Assembly (NCBI GenBank): GCA_027946555.1
Contig: JAPEVC010000290.1
Location: forward strand, 1-40,133
DNA: 40,133 nt
From: Gnomoniopsis sp. IMI 355080
Taxonomy: Eukaryota; Ascomycota; Sordariomycetes; Diaporthales; Gnomoniaceae
Direction of reading: 5' to 3'
In this document: positions 21,865 through 33,825 of the stretch, piece by piece
Position numbering within the stretch: the stretch's first letter is position 1
How the letters are laid out: the number at the start of each line of letters is the position of its first letter
The notes under the pieces: model-generated
Seen by the model: only the letters and a program-made list of their open reading frames with translations
What the model was told of the DNA's origin: nothing
The model's database searches: none
Translations under genes and position numbers: made by a program

Positions 21865-22907
21865 ATTGTCCAAGGTCAAGATGCGGCTTGGACAGGGTTA
21901 GCATCAAGGAACTGTTGGGACTTCAATAAAAAAGATTCAAAAAGATTCACGAAAAGGATTTCAGTCCACATTCAGCAGACAATTGAGATGTTCTATATAG
22001 CAGAGCAAGGTGGGGGTAGAGTCGGGTGAATGTTTCGGCTGAGTCTTCTTGTGCCCAGGTTGTTTGTCGAAACAAAGCTTCTTGAAGGCTACAAATGCCT
22101 CCCCCAAAGAAGACCCCCAAGAAAACAAGGGGGGAGCCCCTGTGTTGAAGGGCTCATCGATAATTCCGTTTCTGATATTGGTGAGGTCCAACTTAAGATC
22201 CTGCAGCAGAGAGGTTTGGGTAAACGAACCAACAGGTCACAAAGACCTACAAAATACGCCCCAACAATCAAGGGGAACTTTTTATGTCTCGGTCCGAATA
22301 CTATCACGTTGCATGAGTGTGGTGGAACACAGTGCATTGTAGAGACGTAGTAGCATCCTGATCAAGTGGCGTGCACCATCAACCAACATGCATACTTTGG
22401 CCAGCAACGCGGCCTATTGCCCAGAATCAGAAGGCTGTGCAGAGCCGGATTCACACGTAATCTGTTGGTTTGCAACCAACATGAACCACATGATGATCGA
22501 AATAAATGCAAGAAGTCAATGTTGCCGATGCTCGGTTCTCTTAATTCGTTAGAACTAGCCTAGGTGTGGCCCTGGTCTTGCGAAGGAATGCTTGTATCCG
22601 GCCCCCGTTTGTAGCTCTACCTTATCTTTGCAGTCTTATAATCGAAGTGCTGAAGGTAAGCGTACAGGAGAGTCTAGAGCGGTATCGTACATGGTAGGTA
22701 TATTGTACATGTGTTGAAGTGATGACCCGAAAGCCTGACCGACGTTGATTCCTCGAGATTGGTAGTAGAATTTATACCCAATTTTATAAGTAATTAGGTG
22801 TCTGATAAAAAGTCTCCACAGATGGATAGGTGAGCACCATATTATGATTCTAAATAAAGCAACACTTCAAGCTTTATAAATACTCTAGGATTGGTGTTGC
22901 CTACAAT
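21865..22907. promoter_or_regulatory. Divergent promoter region between two P450 genes
   Basis: About 1.04 kb between the ATG of the minus P450 (21864) and that of the plus P450 (22908). No coding frame is supported. A TATA-like TTTATAAAT lies at about 22872-22880, close to the plus start. Several ACATGTTG/GTACATG-like words occur near 22690-22715. Shared control is only inferred from the head-to-head layout. Confidence 0.35.
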
Positions 22908-25119
22908 ATGAAGTTCGACTTATCTCATTCAACCCTTGATTTTATAACTGCCTTAGCAATGGATTTCATATGTCCCAAGGGATGGGCCTCGATTTCCGGC
23001 ACACTAGCCCTGGTCACTTTATGCTTCGTTGCTATTATGATGTCAGTGTTGGCTAGGAGATCCAGGTTTGTCGCATATGCTATCGACCCTCTTGGAGGTT
23101 TGACCTTATACCTTAAAAAATGCTTTTTGGGATTCGCATACCTTATACAAGGACCGAATATCATCGATAAAGCCTACAAGCTCGCAAGTCCACTTATTTT
23201 CATTTATTTCCTATACGTAGGCAGGAGATATAAGTATGCTAAGCTTATGTTAGCGTTTCAGGCCAATGGTCAGCCATTCAAGGTGTCAACACCGTCAAAC
23301 GATCACCTCTTAATAACGTCACCAGCTCTTATCAAAGAGATGATGATTGCTCCAGCACACATCCTATCACTACACGCGGTAGCCAAGGAGGTAGATAATC
23401 CATTGCTTCTCAACACATCACCTCATTATGCTGATGAATGCGTGTAGATATTGCACCCAAAATATACTATGGACGGTTTTGAATGGCAAGACCAACGGGG
23501 CGTCGAAGGCACAGGCTTCGTTCGGGCACTAAGGAGTCTTTTAACCGCACACCTACCGCAATTCCAGCCTACCATCGAAAGGATCATTGAGAATTCTTTA
23601 GAGCGTGAGCTGAGACCTCAAGGCCCTGGAGGTAAAGTCCCCGGGGGCGACGAATCTCTCTGTCACAAGATCCACGTACTAACATAAGCGTACAGATTGC
23701 GCCCATGCTCGGATCTTTCCGTTGATCAAAAGAATTGTAACACAAGTCAACTGCTTTATCTTTTTTGGCGAGCAATTATGTATAGACACAACCTGCCTTA
23801 TGAACATTACGGACATACGCTAAGCCTAAAAAAACAGCAAAGGAAGCAGAGTTCACTGCAGCCGCCTTGGAGTTTCCACAGACAGTGGTGTTTGCCGCTG
23901 AATTCTTAAGAGTTACGCCTATTGTTCTGCGTCCGTGAGTTACCAAAGAAACAATGAGTGGATGGACTCAACAAACAATTCTTAATATCTGAGACAGTAT
24001 TGTGGCTCTTTTAACAACTCGTCGCTATCGGGCCTACAGAACGCTCTTCCGGTACTTGGAGCCTGTCGTTACACATCGAATGACGATTCGAGGCCTCAAA
24101 GATTCTCGCAAAAAGCCTATCAATAATGTACCAGTGAGTTCATTCTTCCACACGGTCCGTCTGCTGGATATGGATAGCTAATCTAGGAACAAGGTCGACT
24201 GCATGCAATGGCTCATTGATACTTCACCTCGAGACAGCCCCTGGGCCCCGGAGAGAATGATTGGGGAAATTATGGCTGTGTGGTTCGGATCCGTTCATCA
24301 GCTCGCCATGGTAATTCCATTCCCAGTTTGTAGCGAATTCTGGAGTTTTAGTAAGTTATGGCACTGACAACCGCAGACGACCACGTATGCAATCTTGGAC
24401 TTATGCTCCCATCCTGAATACATTGGCCTGCTTCGTGAAGAGCTTAGACAATGTCTTCCGGAGGGAGGTCTTAGAGATGCCGAGAAACTTCCTATGTTGG
24501 ATAGCTTTATCAAAGAGTCAATACGTCACAGCAACTCGGATGCCAGTAGGTCCTCCCCGCCTCCTTCTTTGAGCAGGCTGCGCATTGCTGAAAAAATCTT
24601 TGAAGTTACCGGTCGACGCAAGGCGCTTGTCCCTTATACATTCCAAGATGGTTCACACGTTTGTAGAGGAGATTGGGTGTGCGTCCCACAGAAGGCCATG
24701 ATGCACGACAATGCTCGATATCTGAGTCCGGACACATTCGATGGTCTCCGTTTTGCTAAAGCAAATAAACCACGCCGTCAGGGCCAGCGCTCTGCATACT
24801 CTCCTGATCAAGGAGAATCTAGACTCACAGACGCTAGCATTGATTGGCCAATATGGGGTTTTGGTAACACAGCTTGGTGAGTTGGTATAAGACATTTCTT
24901 GTCTGCTATTATATTGGGAGATAAAGCGTACTTCAACTAACATGGATTTGCAGCCCTGGAAGATTCTATGCATCATTAGTGACGAAGCTTATATTACTCA
25001 TTCTTTTACAAAAATGGGACTTGGAGATGTTGGAAGATAATCCTTTAAGATCAAGGGTTTGGCGGTCAAGTATAGTTCCTCGAAATGGGACTGTGCTGTT
25101 ATTTTGGAGGAGGTCATAA
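22908..25119 (+). CDS. Cytochrome P450 monooxygenase, nine exons
   Basis: Exons: 22908..23390, 23448..23631, 23696..23779, 23838..23934, 23998..24133, 24194..24310, 24377..24545, 24606..24876 and 24954..25119; 568 residues. Eight introns of 57-77 nt all rejoin family motifs in frame. An N-terminal membrane anchor (about residues 25-50) is followed by FKVSTPSNDHLLITSP, PKYTMDGFEW, FVRALRSLLTAHLP, IKRIVTQVNCFIFFGE, EFTAAALEFPQTVVFAAEF, DCMQWLIDTSPR, GEIMAVWFGSVHQLAM, KESIR (ExxR), RRKALVPYTFQDGSH and the heme loop WGFGNTA-CPGRF split by the last intron. The pattern is that of fungal secondary-metabolism P450s of the ACPGRF type, but Thr replaces the usual His/Arg two residues before the Cys. 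About 27 extra residues after KAYK (near codons 89-117) end in TTTCAG, so an unspliced 45-nt intron (from GTAGGC, near 23216) is possible, which would give 553 residues. Confidence 0.85.
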
Positions 25120-25959
25120 ATAAAAGAAGTGTTCTAGGGTGCTTAATAAAATATGTTCTTGGTGACATACTATATTTCTGAGCTATTCCTTCTATACTTG
25201 GTCTCTTGTGGCTTCTTACTTCGGCGTTGCCTATTAGCGAGTCGCTCTAACTTTGAAACCTTTCAACGTAGAATGAGTACTCAAGCAGTCTAGGGTGTTA
25301 TATAGCAGTTAGGCAGCACAGATACCCTTGGGAGGTGGGAATTAATGACTTGGAAGGAGAAATATACACGCATGCTCATGAATAACATTGAGGATAGCTG
25401 GCAGCGCTTCGAAACCTGCTTATATAAGATCTTCGTAGATACTTGATATCCTGAATCCCTTGTCCTATGGTTCCGGGAGGGCGAATTCGAAACTATATAC
25501 TCAAACTGCCTTTGGCCTAAGGGATAAGGAAACTATCTCCATTTAATCTCCGATGTGAACATCTGTCCCCAGCAGCATTACCTCTGCAAATATCATCCTT
25601 CCAAAAGTTTAACTCAATATAGTATTGTTCTAATTCCGGGCCGCACTAGACCCGCTTGTTACAAGGCCTTAACAGCTTAACTCCGTCTCTTACCAATTGT
25701 CTCAGAATGTCACCGCAATTCCTGTAAGAACTGGTCTTTACACCGTAACACCGGCTTATAACCCCATTGGGTTTATTGTGTTGCGTCTTCTGAAATTTGA
25801 AATATCCAAGGCTGGAGCGTGTTTTTCCAAACAGTAATATAAGCTGAATGCCCCGAGTAGCCGGCGACCTATTATTCTAGGCCTCGTTCTTATAGCATTT
25901 CATGTCAGGCTTGTCTGAAACTAAAGCGATCTCAATTAAGAATCCGAATCCAATATCTC
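25120..25959. other. Intergenic, no gene recognised
   Basis: 3' flank of the P450 and promoter of the NmrA-like gene; all six frames are broken. The sequence is moderately AT-rich with scattered TATATA words. No element could be identified. Confidence 0.55.
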
Positions 25960-27224
25960 ATGGCTTTCAGATACAGCAAAGATCAGCCTACCGGCTTTGT
26001 CAACAGTATTGAAAGAGTTGCTCTCGTCGGCGTCAGTCATCACACACACACCCCGGACCCTGTTAGAGCATCCTTCAGCTAACATCTGCTTTCTTAGGCT
26101 GGTGGCCGGCTAGGCTCATGGCTTGCTAAGGCGCTCGTAGAAACGGGCCGTCACAGAGTAACTGCAATAACACGGGCTGGCAGCACCAATGACTTACCGG
26201 AAGGGGTCGTTATAGCTAAAGTCGACTATAGCGACGAGGCTTCCGTTGTCCAAGCTCTCAAGGGCCAGCAGGTTCTGATTATCACAATGAGTGTCAGGGC
26301 ACCTCCTGACAGCCAGTAAGTCTGCTTCCCTTTGAAACAAAGTCTTGACTTTTCGCAACCTTCTGAGCATTTTGATTCTGTCTCTTATACATTTTCGCAG
26401 GGCAAAGCTCGTTGAGATGGCTTCCAAAGCAGGTGTGCCATATGTCATCCCGAATGCCTGGGGAACCGATCCGCTGGATGAGGGGCTGTCCGAGAAAGTC
26501 GGGTTTGGCAGGCGATTCCGTAAGCGATGAGTGTCTCCATTCTTGATCGAAAGCTTTCAAATTAGCGTGGCCACTGATTATTGCGCTCATTACATGTTCA
26601 AACACTAACTCTGTCGTATCAATTGTAGCTGCTTTCACTGAACAATGCGAAGCTCTCGGAAATATTACCTGGATTGCAATGGCCTGCGGCTTCTGGTACG
26701 AGTTCAGCCTGGGTGGTAGTACGGACCGCTATGGCTTTGACTTCAAGGAGCGCAGTGTTACTTTCTTTGACGATGGCACCAAGAAGATCAACACAAGCAC
26801 ATTCGCTCAATGCGGCCGCGCGATAGCGGCCTTCCTTAGTCTCCCGCTGTTGCGTCAGGACGAATATGATAACAAACCTTCTATCTCCGACTGGGATAAC
26901 GATGTGTTTCGCATTTCCAGCTTTTTAGTCAGCCAGAAAGATATGTTCGAGAGTGTCAAGCGGGTCACGGGAACGACAGATCGGCAATGGACGATCTCGT
27001 ATGAGAATTCAGCGGACAGATATAACAATGGCGTAGAGGCCTGGGAAAAGGGTGACATTGGGGGCTTCGTGCGCTACATGTACACTGCTGTGTTCTTCCC
27101 TAACTCTGGTGGCGATTATAGTACTTCAAAGGGGCTGCAAAATGATGTTTTGGGACTACCGGAAGAAGACTTGGATGAAGCCACTAAGGAGGGGATTCGT
27201 CGGGCCTTGGAGGGTATCTTGTGA
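25960..27224 (+). CDS. NmrA-like / isoflavone-reductase-like NAD(P)-binding protein
   Basis: Four exons: 25960..26031, 26098..26315, 26401..26519 and 26629..27224; introns of 66, 85 and 109 nt; 334 residues. The first intron (donor GTCAGT, less usual) splits the dinucleotide-binding loop VALVG/AGGRLGSWLA exactly. Then follow ITRAGS (the usual Arg after beta-2), VDYSD, QVLIITMS, YVIPNAWGTD and a C-terminal region with FFDDG and WTISYE. There is no YxxxK catalytic pair, as in the NmrA-like atypical SDRs. These proteins either sense redox state (NmrA) or act as reductases in secondary metabolism; sequence alone does not decide. A position next to two P450s is compatible with a tailoring or detoxification role. 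Confidence 0.88.
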
Positions 27225-28869
27225 ACCCATGGAGACAGCCTCAACAATGGCTGAGCCAGGAATGGAGCCGCAGTCTTTCCGTTTTCTGCTGGGGCAATTG
27301 CTACTTTGATCTCGCTCGCACGTTTTCTCCGATCTATATACTCATTTTGACCATTATTAGGGTCGACAGTATTCGCAGCAGCACAAGCTCAACAACTAGC
27401 CATCTGTGTTTACCTAACACAGCAAGGCGCCAATTCTTACGAATATTCGGCTTTCAACATCAGTGGTATCAGTGCTATCCGCACGTCAATCAGGCTTGGG
27501 GACTATGACTTATTCTTGGCCTTGCTCAGTGCTGCATGTGAGGCCCAGTAAAAGCGTATTCATCGAGGGACCAATGCAAATGCGCGAGTGTATTCTAGAA
27601 GCCCTTGAGTGTAAATTTTCTCGATTTCTTCCTGATCTGCTCTCTTGCAATAACATTCGAACGGCGCCATGTACTCTGGCTGATATGTTACCTAGGTACT
27701 CGACGTTGGTCGCATATATAGATCGCCAGAGCGGCCAGCAGTCAGTGAACATCAGATTTTATACCGGCTTCAGATTCTTCTGTCGAGCGAACTGAAGTGG
27801 AGACATAGGAACTTTGGTTGATCCTTGGAGCTTGAGTACGAAGAAGCTTTGATTTCACCACAGCCCAAAGGATCTTCTCTCCTGAATCGTCTTTGTTCCA
27901 ACCTGGACGAGTTCCATCATGTCCCACAATTCCATCTAGCAGCTTTCAAGTTTATTCTCAGTGAATTGAGACCGAGGATTCCAGTCTGCAGGACTCAAAG
28001 GGAAATCCCCTGCTTTTCAACGTCTTGCGAAGGACTTCTAGGGGAGCGGGGCTACCAGAAGTTCTATCGGACAAGTACCGTTGGAATTCGTCTTTTGACC
28101 CGCAGCATTACATGTAGTCCATCTTATTCATGAGCTGTGTGGCAGCGACTGCCACAGGTCGGATCTGTTGGTCGTTGATTTGGCGTTCAGGACAGCAAAC
28201 ATTGTCGACAGAGATAACAAGGTAGGCTTTGCCTTCGGACTCTGCATTAAATTCACGCTGTCTTAGACTCTGTGGTTTATCCCCATGAAGGCGCTAAAGT
28301 CCTCAGGTTCCAGCATTTACTGCATTTCAACCTGCCCCATGAGCCCAATCAAGGGAAACCATTGTGGAAATAATTGAGCTATATTCTATAGTATGGTCGC
28401 ACGAAAGTCCATGAAATTCTGGACCTTCAGTTCAGCCTCTAAGGTGCTGAGGAACTGCCCGAGAAAGCTTGTCGCTCGCAGAATTGCGTAAAGTGCTCTT
28501 CGTCTCTAAGCCAAAACGCTACGCTATGATTTTGCGAAAGTAGATATCGAACAGGATGGTAGGAAGAGGAGATGACTATTCAAATGACCGCTATAGTCAT
28601 CCACACTTACGCTTAAAGTGTTTGAGGTCTTATTTTATATGACTATTGTTTGAACAGGACTGCAATCAATCGGGCACGAATTATTAGAGATAGCCTCTTG
28701 TTCAGATACTACTCACCCGTATTCTGCGATTCAGAGTATCGCATAGCCGGTCCAGTGCGCCATTCTTACATTATAGTATATTAGTACATCTTACCTCAAG
28801 CCTTTGATGTCGGGAGTCGCATGCAAGATCAATGATGCAAAATCTGCAAGAACAAGTCACTAGTACGTT
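27225..28869. other. Intergenic, no gene recognised
   Basis: Convergent 3' flanks of the NmrA-like and second rhodopsin-like genes. Several overlapping frames (for example 27463-27795 and 27825-28133) show no family feature, and all frames break between 28140 and 28860. Confidence 0.5.
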
Positions 28870-30092
28870 TCACCAAGAAGTCAATGATATTCTGGGTTGC
28901 CTATAAGTTGACCACGATGCCCTCGGTGATTTCCAATGCGAATGGAGCCCTTTATTGGATTTAGGTTTCACAGCCTTCGAGCCGTTCTCCAAATCCGTCC
29001 ACCCATCAACATCAAACTTGTCGTTATCCTGGCTTAACTCTGTATCAGACCATATCTTCGTCGTAGAAGTAGGAACCTCGTTCAATTCCATCGATACAAG
29101 GCTCTTCTGTTGAGTCTTGTCGCGGCCCAAATGACGGATAATAGGAAGTGCCTGGACGATGATAGTTCCTGCTACTTCTCCTATGAACCAAACCATACTG
29201 AGGCCTTGGCGTTCGAACCAGCCGTAGTTGTAATCGTCCGTTGAGGGATCCATCATATAGATAGTCCGCCAGGTCGAGAAAGCCGCAACGAAAACGCCAA
29301 GGCTCATCGTCGCGCAAATGCCAATCTTCTCGATTTTTTTTATCCTCATGTTCCACGTGACCATCCAAGGGAACAGAGCAAGAACAAAGTCCGTTATTAT
29401 GTTCCACACTGGAAATGATCAGCTCAAGGCCGCGTCCACGGCAATACAGGCAACTTACTATTTCTGCCCGTCTTGATCCGGACTATTGAGTCATAGTCTG
29501 CGCACACGCCAGGTAACTTCCACCATTCTGCGGTCGTCCCACAGTAGTTCGTCCACTGCAAAAAGAAAGTGATGATCATGTAGACGTTGAGTGACACAAC
29601 GATGAACCACAAAACTCCCCTACGCCACCCCTCCGTTATTCCAGGCCGGAGCAGCGTCACAGCGAAGGCTGACTTGGTCCAAGCCTGACCGACTGTTGTG
29701 AGGACCGAGGATACTGACACCAGAATATACATTCGGTCGTCCCATCCATCCGGTGACACATAGCCTGTAGCGAATTCGACGCTGATGACAATGCAGTCTA
29801 CAAACATGATGACCTACTTAATATGTTAGTACCTCAGCGCTCTAAATTGGTTGGGATGCGCGCACTGAGTAGGGAGGGGTCTGTCGCTCACCCAAGAGGC
29901 GATTAGAATATAGTCGTCCCACCATAAGCCATGTTTCCTGTCAATCTTGCACCACAGTCGCAACCCAAGAAACGCAGTAGCAGCGAAAAATAAGGTCCAT
30001 ATGCCTGCGTTGACTCTAGCGGTAGGGTCTATGAATTCGCGAGTTGTGTCCCTGGCGACTGCGGCCCCCATCAGGGTACTGTGAAGATCCAT
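28870..30092 (-). CDS. Fungal rhodopsin-like integral membrane protein, copy 2
   Basis: Three exons: 30092..29892, 29813..29459 and 29408..28870; introns of 78 (ACTAAC branch) and 50 nt; 364 residues. Hydrophobic helices appear in order: NAGIWTLFFAATAFLGLRLW; DDYILIASW joined to VIMFVDCIVISV; VLTTVGQAWTKSAFAVTLLR; RGVLWFIVVSLNVYMIITFF; NIITDFVLALFPWMVTW; ICATMSLGVFVAAFSTWRTI; and FIGEVAGTIIVQALPII. The WWDDY and TDFVLALFPW motifs match the fungal rhodopsin-like family of plasma-membrane proteins with unknown function. It is clearly diverged from copy 1. The last about 20 residues may be frame-shifted: from about 28947 the +1-type alternative frame reads PFALEITEGIVVNL and stops at 28901. Confidence 0.82.
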
Positions 30093-30810
30093 AATTAAGC
30101 GAATGAATTAGATTGAATCTCTTCTGCAAACCAGCGCAGAGAAGGCGTTGGTCGAGAAGAGGTTCTACGATCCCCAAGAGTTCTCCAGCAAGAGTTTAAA
30201 AGAGAGCAATGTACGTCTGTACGAGCGACAAGATCAGATTTACATCGTTCAGGGACACGCCCCATAACTGTGGGTCTGACCCGCGTTGTGCCCACAAAAA
30301 AGTATCTCCTCGTTTCCAACCCTCGCTCCATGCTGCCCCTTTAGGCTTTGCGCGGTACCGACGCGGCTCATTTGTGATGAACCCGACGTCTTTGTCTAGA
30401 CTGGGATTCGTACGTGCTGGATCCTGGTCTGCACAAATTATGGCACTTAAAATGTACAAGTAGCTTCGGTGAGCATCAATTGGAAAAATTGTTTTTCTGC
30501 GTTGATCCTTCAACGAGTCAGTTTACACACTGCATATACGCGACCTCTAACGAAGGACAAAAGATAGCGTGTTCAGCAACAGGTACTCCATACACCTGGG
30601 GAATGAGATCTGCTGATTCCCAGAGCCTGGGAAAGTTGACAGCGGTTTCAGTGTTCACAAAGAAAATGACATGTCGGACAATTTGGGTCGAAGATCTGGC
30701 GATGCGCTGCGCTTCTGCTTCTGGGCCTAGTCACCTAAGGCGCCACTGGCTGTGCCCCGGCGAAAGGACCCACTGTGCCGACCAAAGCTCCACTTCCAAT
30801 TTTCCCAAGT

Positions 30811-30834
30811 GTTTCGATGTTTCGATGTTTCGAC
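30811..30834. repeat. Three tandem 8-bp units
   Basis: GTTTCGAT, GTTTCGAT and GTTTCGAC follow each other directly. Non-coding as far as can be told; a minor microsatellite. Confidence 0.8.
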
Positions 30835-32559
30835 GTCTCAAGTTCCTTGTTGAAGATCGCCAGCTGCTCTGCCGAACTTCTCGTATAGATCGTCCTGCAT
30901 TTGGCCCGCCGGCGGCTGTGGACTGACTGCCTCCTGCAGGCCTCCTGTTTGAGGTTCTTGAGACATGGCTTCTTTAACGAACAGAATGGTGATGAATGCA
31001 CGTGAAGTCTGGTGTTATTTGTAAGTTTGGTCAAGATGCACAAATGCATGTCCACGCGGCAACATGTACACATACCTTGTCGTATTTCCTCTCGTGTCCC
31101 CGCGCCTAGAGTTGGACACTCGGATTATGTCCCAATTGGAAGGCGTCGAAAGTGAGAATAGAGATCGTAAGGCTCTCTCGCCACTATATGGCATTTTGCC
31201 TAGTCATCTCCTCTAACAACCTCCAGCTGCGTCCAACCGGATAGCATGCTGCTGCCAAGGTCCTGGCTTGAAAAACCTACGGGAAGATCTCCGGTTTTCC
31301 AGGTCTCAATTTTCCGAAGCGGCCCTTGAGAGGTAGCATGTCATCAAAACCACATCCACTACACGCAAGGAACAGATGGTGTCCGTGCCATGGTCGCGTA
31401 TTTTGGTGTCGACTCCGAAACGGGCTTGTGGAGTCCGGGACTGGGCGGTTGCTGGGCTGCCTCGTGGCTTTCTGCGAAAATTGGGCCCCTTTGCGCCGTG
31501 GCACACCTGTCTGGGGAAATTCGAATAGACTGGCTGACCTTTGAGGTACCTCGGCAGACAGATCTATGTCTCCGAACAGAAGGAATATCTCTTAACACTC
31601 CGAAACCACGCTGGTGCATGAAGCTCCACCAGTGGTGGTCGGGTTGGCTAGGAGCGATCCGGAGACTATTAAGATTCAGAATGAGATTGATTGCGTGTCT
31701 GACTGGAGCTGTTATTACACGGCAATATTGTTCCAAGCGAACTGCCAGAATGTTTGCCGTTGAGTCAAGAGGTGGGTAAAAGCACAAAGCTTACGGCAAT
31801 GCCGGCATCTTGTTGTTGACCGACGCTGTCTATCCAGATCATGCTCTGCACAGTCGCAAATAAAGGCCCTCAAGCACAAAACGAATTTTTCCGTTGTATG
31901 CAACGGCTTTGAATTGGCTGGTAGCGAGCATGTGCAGACCGCTGCGAACAGATCTGATTGTACGCCGCAGGCTGCGCCCTCCAAATAGATATGCCTCGCT
32001 ACGGTCCCGAGGCTAAGCAACCCGGCCCTGGAAGTCTTCGTTTGAGGTTGGCAGTGGAGAATACTTTTTTAGCAACAGACATCCGCGATATGACTTCATG
32101 TCATTTCATCCAAAACAGTCTAGATATCAGGGAGACCCCTGCTAGCAAAAGAATCGGGCGCTGGTCTCGGTGGCTAGTCCGCCATTTCGGCCGGTCGGAG
32201 CTCCCATTGTGGTCGAATCTAGATTTCGCTAAGGTCTTACCAACACTCCTGGAACCCTATATTTGCCGTCCTATAATGACAGATGTAGCAATTGCTGTGT
32301 GTGGCATGACCGGCATGGTGGCATCATCCATGACAGCATATCAGATGAACTACCACGAATCATGTGGCTGATGTGCAATATTGGTATACCGGGTATAGTG
32401 TGATTGGAACTTGGATAAAGCGACCTTGACCTGCCGGCCTCCACAAAAGGCTGTTACAGATTAAAGGAAGAAGATTTGTGCAATGCATATTTCTTACAGA
32501 CACGTTTGATCTTTATTTCCCAACAGATTCTTCACACCTGACTTGAATTGAGTTTAGGT

Positions 32560-33330
32560 GATAAGCTGCTTATTGCAACAGCATTTGATTATATAATACT
32601 TTCCTACCCTAGCGTATGTGGATGTCTTGGCTTGTCCATCCTCCAATCATTTGACCAGTGCTTCTCTGTCAACATACCATGCTGAAGTCTGGATTTAATC
32701 TTAGCAATACCTTATACTCTAATTTCTTACTAGATCAGTCATAACTTCCTTAATGTGATGATTTCGCTGTAGTGAGGGGGAGGGGGAATACGAGTTCATT
32801 AATGTTGGACACGGATAAGAATTATAGTCTCTCCAGATATTCATATAGTAGCCCATATCGAAAGTGATAGACATAGAATTAGATAGAACTTGAGTATAAA
32901 TACTATGCTATCAGGACAGAAACATGAATAACAATTGCTATAGCATTATTATCCACTCTCCAGGCTCCTCCTATATATGCATACCGGTATCCTTTAAGTT
33001 AAGCAGGCAGCAGATGCCGCTTCATTATAGATCTTATAGACTGATTATAAGCAGAGCCTCAATGATTTACTCAAACCTTCTCAGTCTTTAGACAAATTAA
33101 ACACACAGGAAGAAATTATTACCGAAGTCACTCAAATCAGCATCGCAGCTTTCTTTCCATATGTACCTATGTATTATCCATTTTTGTATACTCTTCGTCT
33201 TTACTAAGTGCCTCACTTCTCGGCCTCTTAAGCAATAGATAGTGCTTTTACATACTACACTACTGAGAAAGGATGCTAGATCCCTACTGTATTTGAACTA
33301 AAGGACTATGCTATTTCGCATTTGTATAAC
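32560..33330. other. AT-rich, frame-broken stretch (RIP-like)
   Basis: Visibly richer in A and T than the surrounding genes, with many TA-rich words and no open frame of note on either strand. It resembles decayed repeat sequence in Pezizomycotina genomes. No terminal repeats or transposon motifs were seen, so the source is unknown. Confidence 0.35.
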
Positions 33331-33825
33331 CTTTTGGAAAACGTGGGTGACTATTGCTAGCATCTGAAAAAGATAGACTGCGAGAACGGCCAACTTGAAC
33401 TGTTGGAAGTTGTGATTGAGTGTCCACCTGGCCGTGATGTTCTAAACTTGTCTGTTCATGAACTGGACTGTGTTACTAGCTAGCAAGCCAAGGTCGAAGC
33501 TAGTTCTTTGGCATGTGCATCTTGCACGATCGCTATCATGATCACATGGGAGGGGAGCTAAAGTCCGTTAGTTGAATGGGCTAGAGCCTAGTAGTCCGTC
33601 TTCGATAACTTCATAAAGCTTCACCTCTCAGCTCAGGGAGATGTCTAGATCTCTTCCTATAATGCATTGGATTTTTTTTTTGGAAATACCAAAAAGAGTC
33701 TCTGTTCAGCCAAGGGGCTGACCCACTTCCAAATCATATTCTCCTCTCGTTGTATAACATCCTCCCACCACCGCTCACTTGGGCACAGTCTTCATTTGGG
33801 CATTCATTATACCTTGCAGTATCTC

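Larger units (their letters stand above)
30093..33825. other. Long gene-poor region, partly AT-rich
   Basis: No gene could be supported over 3.7 kb. Plus-strand frames at 31390-31779 and 31958-32371 are the longest. The second ends with DVAIAVCGMTGMVASSM, faintly like the VxVCGPxxM NAD-binding element of ferric-reductase-type proteins, but nothing else of that family is present. An 8-bp unit GTTTCGA(T/C) is repeated three times at 30811-30834. From about 32560 to 33330 the sequence is AT-rich with all frames broken. Confidence 0.5.

Noticed and set aside
22908..25119. Second P450 as a pseudogene
   Set aside because: The frame seems broken many times, but every break falls at a good donor/acceptor pair and the motifs rejoin in order, so it is an intact nine-exon gene.
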